From JANRKT01 sp033763355 (GTDB lineage: Bacteria > Bacteroidota > Bacteroidia > Chitinophagales > Chitinophagaceae), in NCBI GenBank assembly GCA_033763355.1, contig JANRKT010000079.1, forward strand, positions 1 to 39,525: 39,525 nt of DNA, read 5' to 3'. Shown one piece after another: positions 1 to 8,357 of the stretch. The notes beneath the pieces are model-generated. The model saw only the letters and a list, made by a program, of their open reading frames with translations. It was not told the origin of the DNA and searched no databases. Made by a program: the position numbers and the translations under genes. Position 1 is the stretch's first letter; every line of letters starts with the position of its first letter.

Positions 1-82
1 TAATCCAAAGGCCTCAACGTTATTGTAACAGGCTGCTAAATTACTGAACTTTGATTTTTAAAGCCGTAATACCCAAATAACT

Positions 83-2047
83 ATGAAAAGATTTATTACA
101 TTATCAATTCTTGCTTTAATAGTTCTTACAGGCAGCTATGCCCAGGAAGACCCTGTTCGTGTGCAAAACCAGGTGATGCAGGCCGAGCGGGCCGCATTTG
201 AAAGGTTCCAGGGCATGCAGTTAAACGCTGAAAATTTTGTAAATGCTTCGGAAAATTTTGATGTAAACTACTACCGATGTGAGTGGGTGATTGATCCCAG
301 CATCAGGTACATATCCGGTAAAATCACCAGCTATTTTACCATCACAAAAAATACATCTTCCATTGTATTTGATCTTGTTGATTCGCTTCGTGTGGACAGC
401 GTATTGTACAGGGGAACAAAAATTCAGTTCCTTCGTGAACCTGCCAATACTGTGCTGGTTAATTTCCCTGTATCAATGCAGGTGAACCAAAAAGATTCGG
501 TAAGCATATTTTACCAGGGCGTCCCGCCATCAGGCGGCGGATTCGGTTCTTTCAGCAGAACGAATACACGCTGGGGCAAACCAGTGATATGGACACTCAG
601 CCAGCCTTATGGTGCAAGAGAATGGTGGCCGTGTAAAAATGGTTTGGATGATAAAGCTGATTCGATTGATATCATCGCCATCACCCCCGACCCGCACAGG
701 CTTTCAACAAATGGTGTGCAGCAAAGCGAAACAGTGAACGGTTTGCAAAGGATAACCCATTACAAACACCGTTACCCTATTACAAGTTACCTGGTGGCAA
801 TTGCCGTAACGGATTACGCCTCATTTACTGATTATGTTCAGCTGGGCAGCATAAACCTTCCCATTACACACCACGTTTATCCTGAAAATGTGAACTATTA
901 TAAAAATTACGTGTTCCGTGTAATAAGGAGTATGCAGTTGTTTCATTCCGTTTTTGGCGATTACCCTTTTATAAACGAACGCTATGGCCATACACAGTTT
1001 GGATGGGGCGGCGGGATGGAACACCAGACCAATTCATTTATTGTTGATGTATGGGATGGCCTGATTGCACATGAACTGGCCCATCAATGGTTTGGCGATA
1101 AAATTACCTGTGGCAGCTGGCAGGACATATGGCTTAATGAGGGCTTTGCTGTTTTTCTTACCAACTTTAATGAAGAAAATTTTTACCCGGTTTCACAATT
1201 CATGAACACACGCAGGGCGCAGATCAACAACATTACATCGCAGCCCGATGGCTCTGTGTTTGTTACCGATACCACTAATGTGAGCCGCATCTTCAGCGGC
1301 AGGCTTACTTATTACAAAGGCGGCTGGATAATGCAAATGCTGAGATGGAAATTAGGCGACTCCGTTCTTTTCAGGGCAATGAGAAATTACCTTAAAGACA
1401 CAGCAGTAGCATACAAATATGCAAGAACTGAAAACCTGAAAAAACAGCTTGAAGCTGAAAGCAAACAAGATCTTACTGAATACTTTAATGACTGGTTTTA
1501 TGGCCAGGGTTATCCATCGTACCAGTTACAGTGGACACCCATCGGAAGCAGTTGGGTGCGTACGGTATTAAACCAGACCACATCACACCCCTCGGTAAAC
1601 TTTTATGAAATGCCTGTTCAGCTCAGGTTTATAAAAGGTACGCAGGAAGCAACTGTTGTGATTGACCACAAAAAAAGCGGCCAGGCAGATTATCATAATA
1701 TCGGTTTTATTCCTGATACAGTTTTAATTGATCCTGACCTGAGACTGGTGTCTGCAAAAAACAGTACTGCAAAAGCTGACGATAACAGCACCCAGCAAAA
1801 CAGGGTGGATATTTTTCCCAACCCGATACAAAGCCAGTTTTATATTTACCTGCGCAATTTCAGCAATTCATCCGTTTCTGTTACCATGCACAACAGCCTT
1901 GGCCAGTTGGTTTACAGCAACCAAAGGGCGGTCAGCAACGGAAGTGATTTTATACCGGTTCCATCAGCCCATCTTGCAAGCGGGGTTTACTGGTTAAAAG
2001 TTAAGGCAGGAGATAATGTAAATATTACAAAGAAGATATTAAAATAG
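83..2047 (+). CDS. Secreted M1 family aminopeptidase with T9SS sorting domain
   Basis: Zinc metallopeptidase predicted to trim peptides outside the cell. An N-terminal Sec signal peptide (about residues 1-20, ending before QEDPV) is followed by the M1 beta-sandwich. The catalytic domain shows GGMEH (the family's exopeptidase-loop position, usually GAMEN) and the zinc motif HELAH (H330, E331, H334) with the third ligand in NEGF (E353). The last ~75 residues, from about VDIFPNP to ITKKILK, form a type A type IX secretion sorting domain, so the product is probably exported by T9SS and anchored or released. At 654 aa it is shorter than PepN-type enzymes because the helical C-terminal domain is replaced by this tag. 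Family assignment is firm; substrate is unknown. Confidence 0.93.
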   Translation: MKRFITLSILALIVLTGSYAQEDPVRVQNQVMQAERAAFERFQGMQLNAENFVNASENFDVNYYRCEWVIDPSIRYISGKITSYFTITKNTSSIVFDLVDSLRVDSVLYRGTKIQFLREPANTVLVNFPVSMQVNQKDSVSIFYQGVPPSGGGFGSFSRTNTRWGKPVIWTLSQPYGAREWWPCKNGLDDKADSIDIIAITPDPHRLSTNGVQQSETVNGLQRITHYKHRYPITSYLVAIAVTDYASFTDYVQLGSINLPITHHVYPENVNYYKNYVFRVIRSMQLFHSVFGDYPFINERYGHTQFGWGGGMEHQTNSFIVDVWDGLIAHELAHQWFGDKITCGSWQDIWLNEGFAVFLTNFNEENFYPVSQFMNTRRAQINNITSQPDGSVFVTDTTNVSRIFSGRLTYYKGGWIMQMLRWKLGDSVLFRAMRNYLKDTAVAYKYARTENLKKQLEAESKQDLTEYFNDWFYGQGYPSYQLQWTPIGSSWVRTVLNQTTSHPSVNFYEMPVQLRFIKGTQEATVVIDHKKSGQADYHNIGFIPDTVLIDPDLRLVSAKNSTAKADDNSTQQNRVDIFPNPIQSQFYIYLRNFSNSSVSVTMHNSLGQLVYSNQRAVSNGSDFIPVPSAHLASGVYWLKVKAGDNVNITKKILK

Positions 2048-2108
2048 TGATGTGAAAACTTCTTCGGCATTTTCTTTGCAATTTCGCAGGGCAAATTTTA
2101 CCATCGGA

Positions 2109-2882
2109 ATGGCCCGGAGAAAGACGTTTGTTAAATACAAAAAAATAGCCCTGCTTGTTCTTTTTCTTGGCGCACTGGCAACCGGCGCATATCATGTTTA
2201 TTTCTGGTGGCTGGAGTATAAAACGAAATTTGCGAAATATCCTGAGTTTGGCATTTCTCTTCCTACAGACTATCCCATACATGGCATTGATGTATCACAT
2301 CACCAGAGCATCATTAACTGGGATGCGGTAAAAGACATGAAAGTAAAAAACGTGCAGATGGGTTTTACATTCATCAAAGCAACCGAGGGGCTCATCAGTG
2401 TTGACAGGCAGTTTAAACGCAACTGGAAAAGGGCAAAGGAAGCAGGGCTTGCCAGAGGGGCCTACCATTTTTTTCTTGCACACAAAAACGGAAAATGGCA
2501 GGCCAATAACTTTATTTCAACAGTAACGCTGGAAAAAGGTGACCTTCCTCCTGTGCTGGATGTAGAAGAAACTTATGGTGTAAGGCCTCCTGAACTCCGC
2601 AAAAGGGTAAAGGAATGGCTGATGACAGTTGAAAGGCGTTATGGTGTAAAACCCATTATTTATACCGGCGCTGATTTTTATAAAAGTTACCTCGGAAAAG
2701 ATTTTGACGAATATCCGTTGTGGGTTGCACATTATATTTCTCAAAACCGCCCACGCATTGAAAGGGAGTGGCTCTTCTGGCAGCACAATGAAACCGGCAG
2801 GGTAAACGGCATTTTTACACGGGTTGACTTCAATGTATTCAACGGCGACTCTTCCCGGTTCAGGCAATTGCTTGTTCAATAA
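2109..2882 (+). CDS. GH25 family lysozyme (N,O-diacetylmuramidase), membrane anchored
   Basis: Predicted peptidoglycan muramidase. After a basic N-terminus (MARRKTFVKYKK) comes one hydrophobic helix, likely an uncleaved signal anchor placing the enzyme in the periplasm. The GH25 barrel starts at GIDVSHHQ, carrying the conserved Asp, and continues through FIKATEG, GAYHFF and the DVEE acidic pair expected at the active site, ending with the W-Q-H/N-G-DFN pattern typical of the family. A GTG start at 2052 would add 19 residues without a signal; the ATG at 2109 gives the better anchor (257 aa). It follows the M1 peptidase gene closely on the same strand and may be co-transcribed. Confidence 0.9.
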   Translation: MARRKTFVKYKKIALLVLFLGALATGAYHVYFWWLEYKTKFAKYPEFGISLPTDYPIHGIDVSHHQSIINWDAVKDMKVKNVQMGFTFIKATEGLISVDRQFKRNWKRAKEAGLARGAYHFFLAHKNGKWQANNFISTVTLEKGDLPPVLDVEETYGVRPPELRKRVKEWLMTVERRYGVKPIIYTGADFYKSYLGKDFDEYPLWVAHYISQNRPRIEREWLFWQHNETGRVNGIFTRVDFNVFNGDSSRFRQLLVQ

Positions 2883-2977
2883 GCTTTGCTTAAACTAAAT
2901 AAACCTGAATCAGCAAAAAGTATAAACTTGCACAAAATCCACAACATTTTTGCCCGCTTCATGGGCCAGGGTTGTTT

Positions 2978-3214
2978 ATGAGCGAAATGGAACCGGAAGT
3001 AAAACGTTTTTTGACGAAGATTGTATGGACGATCTTCTGGGGACTGGTATGGATGACGGTGAATACACTGATAGGCATCAAATGGGGCTATGCCCTGTTT
3101 GAAGGAAGGTACCGCATAGGCAATTATCTTTTTTACCCCTGGTTTGTTATCAGCCTCACTGCTTTATTGCGTTATTATTACATTACATGGAAAGATTCTT
3201 TTAATGCTCATTAA
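2978..3214 (+). CDS. Small membrane protein, unrecognised
   Basis: About 78 aa from the second Met (MSEMEPEVKRF); a start two codons earlier at 2972 is also possible. Two hydrophobic segments are visible (around IVWTIFWGLVWMTVNTLIG and YPWFVISLTALLRYYYI) separated by a short basic loop containing GRYRIGN. I recognise no family. Composition and codon use match the neighbours, and the Trp/Tyr-rich membrane edges support a real inner-membrane protein. It lies 95 bases after the lysozyme gene on the same strand. Confidence 0.6.
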   Translation: MSEMEPEVKRFLTKIVWTIFWGLVWMTVNTLIGIKWGYALFEGRYRIGNYLFYPWFVISLTALLRYYYITWKDSFNAH

Positions 3215-3355
3215 AGTTGCTTTTTTATACCGGGCAAACGGGATAAAGAATTCATATCAATTCTATGGGAGTATTTCTTTCTTCAGTGTTAAAATAGCGG
3301 ACTGGCACAACAGCAAAGCAAAAGAACCTTTACATTTAATCACAAAATTCTGTTT

Positions 3356-3742
3356 ATGTCTTTGCTGTCGCTGTGTAAATGGAAGGTTATAGCGGGCACA
3401 TTACTGATATGGGCCATTAAACTGTATATCCGTCCCAACTTTCAATCCGACCCGGCAATAATTTATATACTTGGGGTAGCGCCTAACTTGATTGGTTCGT
3501 ATCTCCTTCTTTTCGGGGCTTATTGGTTTTTAAACAGCAGGCTCAATTTCAACTCCATTAATTATATAAAGTTGCTTTGTTCGGCTTTTTTTCTACTGCT
3601 TGTAATAAATGAATACCTGCAGAAAATCCCTGTTTTTGGGAGAACTTTTGATTACAATGATATTTTATTTTCGGCGGTGGGGCTGGTGGCGGCGCATACC
3701 ATCTTTAATAAGAACCTGTTGAAACATGGTTTAAAATTATAA
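3356..3742 (+). CDS. Small polytopic membrane protein, VanZ-like in its C-terminal half
   Basis: 128 aa with three to four hydrophobic helices. The segment PVFGRTFDYNDILFSAVGL resembles the GRxFDxxDilaN.xG signature of VanZ-like small membrane proteins, but the match is short and I would not assign a function from it. It ends 58 bases before a strong rho-independent terminator at 3801-3834, which supports it as the last gene of a + strand unit. Confidence 0.6.
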   Translation: MSLLSLCKWKVIAGTLLIWAIKLYIRPNFQSDPAIIYILGVAPNLIGSYLLLFGAYWFLNSRLNFNSINYIKLLCSAFFLLLVINEYLQKIPVFGRTFDYNDILFSAVGLVAAHTIFNKNLLKHGLKL

Positions 3743-3800
3743 CCGGGGCTTAAGTTTGCTATACACAGTAAGGGGGTATTAAATTTCTTTGTTAACATGA

Positions 3801-3834
3801 AGTGGCCCTGGTTTTACCAGAGCCACTTTTTTTC
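3801..3834 (+). terminator. Rho-independent terminator after the VanZ-like gene
   Basis: Inverted repeat 3801-3811 / 3817-3827 (AGTGGCCCTGG / CCAGAGCCACT, one mismatched pair, 5-base loop) followed by a T run at 3827-3833. Orientation fits the + strand gene ending at 3742. The convergent gene ending at 3847 is only 13 bases away, but there is no T run in that direction. Confidence 0.85.
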
Positions 3835-3846
3835 AGGTTTTTATAT

Positions 3847-4500
3847 TTAAGCCCTAACCAAATTGTCCCTGAACATTTCCCTTATCAGCCATTTCCATTT
3901 ATCTATCTGCAATTCCTGCTTTGCAACGCTTATGAACTTTCTCCATACCCTTACCGGGTTGGGTTGGTTCATATAAACCAGGTGAGCGGTATCATTCCTT
4001 TCTTCTGCAACATTATCATCCGGCAGGCAGAGTGCGTAATTTTGTTTCCCATCGTACCACTCTTTGCCCTTGTCCCAAAACATCATGTTCAATGTAGTTT
4101 CCTCCTGGTTAATCAGTTCCTCTACCTCACTGGCCCACTGGTTGTAGGTAAGCAGGATTTTTATACCCGCATTGATGCGCTCATTTTCAGTTGCCGAACT
4201 AACATACTCACCAATTGCATTCAGCAACCGGTTTGTAAGCTCATTATTTGTAACCCATTCTGTACTAAACCCGCCTGCGGCAATTGCATTTTCCCTGCAT
4301 AATGCAAGGTGAAACAAACGTTTTTTAACCTCCCTGTAATTCTCCAGCCACTCCAAAATACCCTTGATTTTTCCGATCGTTTTTTCCGCTTCTTCCTTTT
4401 TCCTGAAACTGGTTTGCTGAATAGAAAAAGCCACTTCGTCTAAATCCGACCTGAGTCGCCTGTGTGCCTGCCCAATGATATTAAACCGTAACGTTTCCAT
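3847..4500 (-). CDS. Hypothetical helical protein
   Basis: 217 aa with no signal peptide, no membrane segments and no motif I can place. It is strongly charged and predicted mostly alpha-helical, with coiled-coil-like stretches near residues 10-60 (RRLRSDLDEVAF through KKEEAEKTIGKIKGILEW) and a Trp-rich C-terminal part (MFWDKGKEWYDG; DKWKWLIREMFRD). It is a lone minus-strand gene. An inverted and direct repeat of TACTATG lies 71 bases upstream (4571-4594) and could be an operator. Function unknown. Confidence 0.65.
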   Translation of the reverse strand: METLRFNIIGQAHRRLRSDLDEVAFSIQQTSFRKKEEAEKTIGKIKGILEWLENYREVKKRLFHLALCRENAIAAGGFSTEWVTNNELTNRLLNAIGEYVSSATENERINAGIKILLTYNQWASEVEELINQEETTLNMMFWDKGKEWYDGKQNYALCLPDDNVAEERNDTAHLVYMNQPNPVRVWRKFISVAKQELQIDKWKWLIREMFRDNLVRA

Positions 4501-4944
4501 AATTCGTCTTTTAGCTTCTTCATAAATGATTTATTCTCAATTGTGATGTAAAGATACATTCAAAAACATGTACTATGCAATACATAATACTATGTTTGGT
4601 AATTAAGGCTGATGACTGGTATTATTTATGGATGCGTATAAAACCGTCCCTCCGTTGTCACCAGCCTTTTCCCAAAAATTGTTTAAAAAGATCTCGTTTT
4701 GCTCCGTTCTGCCTTTTCAAATCCCTGCTATTTTATCTTATCCAATCTGACGGCACAAAAGTAAAAATGTTACAATGTGATGAACTCACCTAAAGGGGTG
4801 AATTGAAGGATTATAGACATGAATTGGTTATTGCTGTTGCATAAAGAATTCTTAAAACATTTTTAAGGATGAATTAAGCCAGCCGGAAACTGTTATTCAG
4901 TAACGGAATAACCGCAGCAAAAAAACATTTTTTAGTTTTACAGT
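4501..4944. other. 444-base divergent intergenic region
   Basis: No convincing gene. It separates the minus-strand hypothetical gene from the + strand Crp/Fnr gene, so it should hold two promoters. Visible are a TACTATG-CAATA-CATAATA near-palindrome with an overlapping direct repeat (4571-4594), a nested GTGA...TCACC...GGTGA cluster (4777-4800), a GTTA-N5-TAAC inverted repeat (4892-4904), and a possible -7 element TAGTTTTA at 4933-4940 just before the regulator. A small ORF at 4575-4793 has no supporting features. Confidence 0.6.
4571..4594. promoter_or_regulatory. Operator-like TACTATG repeat
   Basis: TACTATG (4571-4577), five bases, then CATAATA (4583-4589) form a 7-base inverted repeat with one mismatch. 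A second TACTATG (4588-4594) overlaps the right arm, giving a direct repeat at 17-base spacing. It sits 71 bases upstream of the minus-strand gene at 4500. No cognate regulator is visible in the window. Confidence 0.4.
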
Positions 4945-5589
4945 ATGACTACCGCCACCATGTATTCCCCAGCAGCGCTGATGAAAATCTTTCCCTTGTT
5001 TGAAAAAGACCTGGCCGGATTTCTTTCTTCGGTTGGTGAAGTAAGAATTTTTCATGAAGGGGAGCTGATGATGAAAACAGGACAATACTTTAAAGCAACC
5101 ATGCTTATTGTAAAAGGCAAAGTAAAATTGTACCGTGAAGGAGATGACGGAAACGAATTCTTCATGTATTTTCTTGAAGATGGCGGCGCCTGTGCACTCA
5201 GCATGATCTGCGCTACACGAAACCAGTCAAGCCAGGTGATGGCTATGGCAGCAGAAGAAACAGAAGTAATTATGATACCCATACAGTATATGGATAAACT
5301 CATGACCACCTATAAATCGTGGTATTATTTTGTGCTGGAAACTTACCGCTCCAGGTTTGAAGAACTGCTTACGGTAATTGACAATATTGCTTTTAAAAAT
5401 ATGGATGAGCGCCTGGAATGGTATTTAAAACAACAGGCCGCTAAATTTGGAAAAGAACTGCAGCTTACCCACCTGCAAATTGCTAACGACCTCAACTCAT
5501 CACGTGAAGTTATTTCCCGCCTGCTGAAAAAAATGGAAAGGAACAACCGTCTTGTTCTGCAGCGTAATTTTATCGAATGGCTGGGATAA
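4945..5589 (+). CDS. Crp/Fnr family transcription regulator, proposed activator of the sulfur island
   Basis: 214 aa, normal length for the family. A cyclic-nucleotide-binding-like jelly roll spans about residues 15-120 (REGDDGNEFFMYFLEDGG), then a dimerisation helix, then a winged helix at about 170-205. The recognition helix SSREVISRLLKK places R187, E188 and R192 in the RExxxR spacing that E. coli CRP uses to read GTGA half-sites. Four GTGA-N6-TCAC palindromes occur at sulfur promoters downstream, one directly after this gene. C83 and C89 in the sensor domain (GACALSMICA) could sense persulfide, which is inference only. There is no iron-sulfur type N-terminal Cys cluster as in Fnr. Confidence 0.9.
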   Translation: MTTATMYSPAALMKIFPLFEKDLAGFLSSVGEVRIFHEGELMMKTGQYFKATMLIVKGKVKLYREGDDGNEFFMYFLEDGGACALSMICATRNQSSQVMAMAAEETEVIMIPIQYMDKLMTTYKSWYYFVLETYRSRFEELLTVIDNIAFKNMDERLEWYLKQQAAKFGKELQLTHLQIANDLNSSREVISRLLKKMERNNRLVLQRNFIEWLG

Positions 5590-5590
5590 T

Positions 5591-5634
5591 GTGATTGTTG
5601 TCACCAAGGAACTACAGGCAGTATATCAATTTTG
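5591..5634 (+). promoter_or_regulatory. CRP-type operator plus -7 element, promoter of the TauE gene
   Basis: GTGA (5591-5594), N6, TCAC (5601-5604), dyad at 5597.5. A -7-like CAATTTTG ends at 5634, with TTTG starting at 5631, 33.5 bases after the dyad. The start codon follows at 5653, implying a very short leader. There is no clear -33 element; the operator occupies that position, as in class II activation. Confidence 0.75.
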
Positions 5635-5652
5635 CTGCGAAATTTATAAAGC

Positions 5653-6447
5653 ATGGAAATAGCCGGATATGCAGCGTCATTAATTATTGGTGTTTCTTTA
5701 GGCCTGATTGGTGGCGGGGGATCTATTCTTACTGTTCCTGTACTGGTTTATTTATTTGGTGTAAACCCTGTGCTGGCTACAGCCTATTCCTTGTTTATAG
5801 TTGGTATCACCAGTCTGGTAGGAGCGGTTCCGAAATACAAACAGGGTATGGTGAACCTGAAAACTGCAATTATTTTCGGCATCCCTTCTATTTCGGCAGT
5901 ATATGCAACAAGAAAATTTATTATCCCCCTGATTCCGGAAGTAATATTTAAGGCCGGTGGCTTTACAATAACAAAATCAGTTTTGATGATGTTGCTGTTT
6001 GCTGTACTGATGGTCTTTGCTTCTATTAGTATGATCCGGGATAAAAATGGAAATAAAGAAAATGAAGAAACCGCACAACGTTTTAACTATCCCCTTATAT
6101 TACTGGAAGGGCTGATAGTAGGGTTTTTAACAGGGCTGGTGGGAGCAGGAGGTGGTTTTCTTATTATTCCGGCACTGGTGCTGCTCAGCAAACTTCCCAT
6201 GAAACTGGCTGTAGGCACCTCATTACTGATAATTGCCGCCAAATCGCTCATTGGGTTTCTGGGTGACATTTCCCATTACAAAATGGACTGGAAACTTTTG
6301 ATGATTGTTTCGGCTTTGGCTATTGCAGGAATTTTTATTGGCAACCTGTTTACCCGAAAAGTTTCTGAAAGAAAACTTAAAAACGGGTTTGGCTGGTTTG
6401 TGCTGGTTATGGGTGTTTACATCATCATAAAAGAATTGTTCCTGTAA
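5653..6447 (+). CDS. TauE/SafE family sulfite/organosulfonate exporter
   Basis: 264 aa, about eight membrane helices in two inverted halves. Each half opens with the family's glycine-rich signature: GLIGGGGSILTVPVLV near residue 17 and GLVGAGGGFLIIPALV near 160, the latter followed by AVGTSLLIIAAKSL. Members transport sulfite, sulfonates or other sulfur anions across the inner membrane. Placement between the Crp/Fnr gene and the persulfide dioxygenase gene, with its own CRP-type promoter, suggests export of sulfite or thiosulfate made during sulfide oxidation, or sulfur import; direction cannot be read from sequence. CstA/TauE neighbours of CstB in staphylococcal systems are a parallel. Confidence 0.92.
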   Translation: MEIAGYAASLIIGVSLGLIGGGGSILTVPVLVYLFGVNPVLATAYSLFIVGITSLVGAVPKYKQGMVNLKTAIIFGIPSISAVYATRKFIIPLIPEVIFKAGGFTITKSVLMMLLFAVLMVFASISMIRDKNGNKENEETAQRFNYPLILLEGLIVGFLTGLVGAGGGFLIIPALVLLSKLPMKLAVGTSLLIIAAKSLIGFLGDISHYKMDWKLLMIVSALAIAGIFIGNLFTRKVSERKLKNGFGWFVLVMGVYIIIKELFL

Positions 6448-6457
6448 AAACGATTGT

Positions 6458-6501
6458 GTGACAAAAGTCATAGACTGTGTTGTAACCAGTCCCCAACTTT
6501 G
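6458..6501 (+). promoter_or_regulatory. CRP-type operator plus -7 element, promoter of the persulfide dioxygenase operon
   Basis: TGTGA (6457-6461), N6, TCAT (6468-6471), dyad 6464.5, one mismatch from GTGA-N6-TCAC. CAACTTTG ends at 6501 with TTTG starting at 6498, again 33.5 bases from the dyad. The start codon of the downstream gene is at 6534. Confidence 0.75.
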
Positions 6502-6533
6502 TGTAATCATTCTTAAATAAAAAACTATCAGAT

Positions 6534-7952
6534 ATGAAGATTGAGCAAATTTATACCGGTTGCCTTGCCCAGGGGGCTTATTACATAGAAAGCGAAGGAG
6601 AGGCTGTGGTTGTTGATCCGCTGAGAGAAATTTCATCTTACTTGCAAAAAGCAGAAACAGACGGGGCAAAAATTAAATATGTTTTTGAAACCCATTTTCA
6701 TGCTGATTTTGTTTCGGGCCACGTTGACCTTGCCAAAGCTACAGGTGCAAAAATTGTTTACGGTCCTACTGCAGAGCCGGGGTTTAACGCATATGTTGCA
6801 AAAGATGGAGAAGAGTTTAAAGTTGGTAAACTTACTTTTAAAGTGCTTCACACTCCGGGCCACACCATGGAAAGTTCATGCTACCTTTTAAAAGATGAAA
6901 AGGGAAAAGACATTGGTTTATTCAGCGGCGATACTTTGTTTATCGGCGATGTGGGCCGCCCCGACCTTGCACAAAAAGCTGCACACCTTACACAGGAAGA
7001 ACTTGCTGGTTTGCTTTTTGATTCTTTGCGTAAAAAGATAATGCCACTGAATGATGACATCATTGTATATCCTGCACATGGTGCCGGGTCAGCATGCGGC
7101 AAAAACATGAGTAAAGAAACCACTGATACACTCGGCCACCAGAAAAAAACAAACTACGCTTTGCGGGTCAATATGACGAGAGAAGAATTTATTAAAGAAG
7201 TTACAACAGGCCTTGCAGCACCTCCTCAATATTTTCCGTTGAATGTAATGCTGAACAAGCAGGGCTATGACAGCATAGAAGAAGTATTGAAACGCGGCAA
7301 ACATGCATTGAGCCCTGCAGCATTTGAAGCAGCTGCAAATGAAACAGGCGCATTGATACTGGATACGAGGGAAGCGCAGGCTTTTGCAAAAGGGTTTATC
7401 CCCAATTCTATCAATATCGGCATTGACGGGAGTTTTGCCCCATGGGTAGGCGCACTGATACCCGATATTAAACAACAGATATTAATTGTTGCAGATCCCG
7501 GGCGGGAGGAAGAAGTGGTAACAAGACTGGCACGTGTTGGATACGATTATTGCATCGGTTATCTTGAAGGGGGATTTGATGCATGGAAAAAAGCGGGGCT
7601 CGAAACCGATTCCATTCAATCCATCAGCGCCGCAGAACTGGCAGACCTGGTTGAAAAAAGTGGTTCTGTTAATATTCTTGATGTACGTAAAAAAAGCGAG
7701 TACGATTCCGAGCATGTGATGAATGCAGAAAACGCCCCATTGGATTATATCAATGAAAGCATGCTGAAAGCAGATAAAAACAAAAAATATTATGTGCATT
7801 GTGCAGGCGGCTACCGTTCGATGGTTTTTGTTTCCGTTCTGCGTGCACGGGGTTATGATAAACTGGTTGATGTAAAGGGCGGATTTAAAGCCATGAAAGA
7901 ATTGGGCAGGTTTGCCATTACCGATTATGTCTGCCCCACCACACTGCTGTAA
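6534..7952 (+). CDS. CstB-like persulfide dioxygenase with two rhodanese domains
   Basis: 472 aa, three domains. Residues ~1-235 are an ETHE1-type metallo-beta-lactamase fold with THFHADFVSGH, HTPGHTMESS and FSGDTLFIGDVGRPDLA, supplying the His/His/Asp iron site and the hallmark GRPDL loop. Residues ~260-360 are a rhodanese domain whose active-site loop (IVADPGREEEV) has no cysteine, so it is a pseudo-rhodanese. Residues ~375-465 are a rhodanese with an active cysteine, C423 in HCAGGYRS. This order and the dead middle domain match CstB, which converts low-molecular-weight persulfide to sulfite and then thiosulfate. It is first in an apparent operon with the rhodanese and porin genes. Cytosolic; no signal. 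Confidence 0.92.
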   Translation: MKIEQIYTGCLAQGAYYIESEGEAVVVDPLREISSYLQKAETDGAKIKYVFETHFHADFVSGHVDLAKATGAKIVYGPTAEPGFNAYVAKDGEEFKVGKLTFKVLHTPGHTMESSCYLLKDEKGKDIGLFSGDTLFIGDVGRPDLAQKAAHLTQEELAGLLFDSLRKKIMPLNDDIIVYPAHGAGSACGKNMSKETTDTLGHQKKTNYALRVNMTREEFIKEVTTGLAAPPQYFPLNVMLNKQGYDSIEEVLKRGKHALSPAAFEAAANETGALILDTREAQAFAKGFIPNSINIGIDGSFAPWVGALIPDIKQQILIVADPGREEEVVTRLARVGYDYCIGYLEGGFDAWKKAGLETDSIQSISAAELADLVEKSGSVNILDVRKKSEYDSEHVMNAENAPLDYINESMLKADKNKKYYVHCAGGYRSMVFVSVLRARGYDKLVDVKGGFKAMKELGRFAITDYVCPTTLL

Positions 7953-8030
7953 TCATTAATTTAAAAAAACAATCATTACATGTATGGGTCAGGCCCATGC
8001 CACAGGAACATTTACCTCAAATCAAAAAAT

Positions 8031-8336
8031 ATGTTTGCTTTAAAAAAATTATTCGGAACAAAACCTGATCTCAAAGCCATAAAAGAAAAAGGGGCTATTA
8101 TTCTTGATGTGCGTACCGCGGGTGAATTCAAAACAGGGCACATACCGGGTTCACTGAATATAGCAGTAGATCATGTAGCTTCTTATGCTGAAGAATTAAA
8201 AAAGAAAAATAAACCCGTAATTACCTGCTGCCGCTCCGGGGCAAGAAGCGCTGTTGCAGAATCTATACTTAAAAATGCCGGTATTGAAGTATATAACGGC
8301 GGCTCATGGAACGAGTTGTTGAAGGAATTGGTTTAA
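8031..8336 (+). CDS. Single-domain rhodanese
   Basis: 101 aa, one rhodanese domain with LDVRTAGEFKTGHIPGS and the active-site loop TCCRSGARS (C67 followed by the CxxGxR pattern), so it should be active in sulfur transfer. An upstream ATG at 7980 would add 17 residues that do not look conserved; the ATG at 8031 (MFALKKLFG) fits the usual family N-terminus. No signal peptide, so cytosolic. It lies 78 bases after the persulfide dioxygenase gene and 21 before the porin gene, and probably delivers or accepts persulfide in the same pathway. Confidence 0.9.
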   Translation: MFALKKLFGTKPDLKAIKEKGAIILDVRTAGEFKTGHIPGSLNIAVDHVASYAEELKKKNKPVITCCRSGARSAVAESILKNAGIEVYNGGSWNELLKELV

Positions 8337-8357
8337 GAAATCAATATAGTCCGCTTA

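Noticed and set aside
4575..4793. 72-codon + strand ORF upstream of the regulator gene
   Set aside because: No family resemblance, odd composition, and it overlaps likely regulatory sequence.
4777..4800. Possible autoregulatory CRP site (GTGA...TCACC...GGTGA) upstream of the regulator
   Set aside because: The GTGA to TCAC spacer is 5, not 6, and there is no -7 element at the 33.5-base distance seen in the other four promoters.
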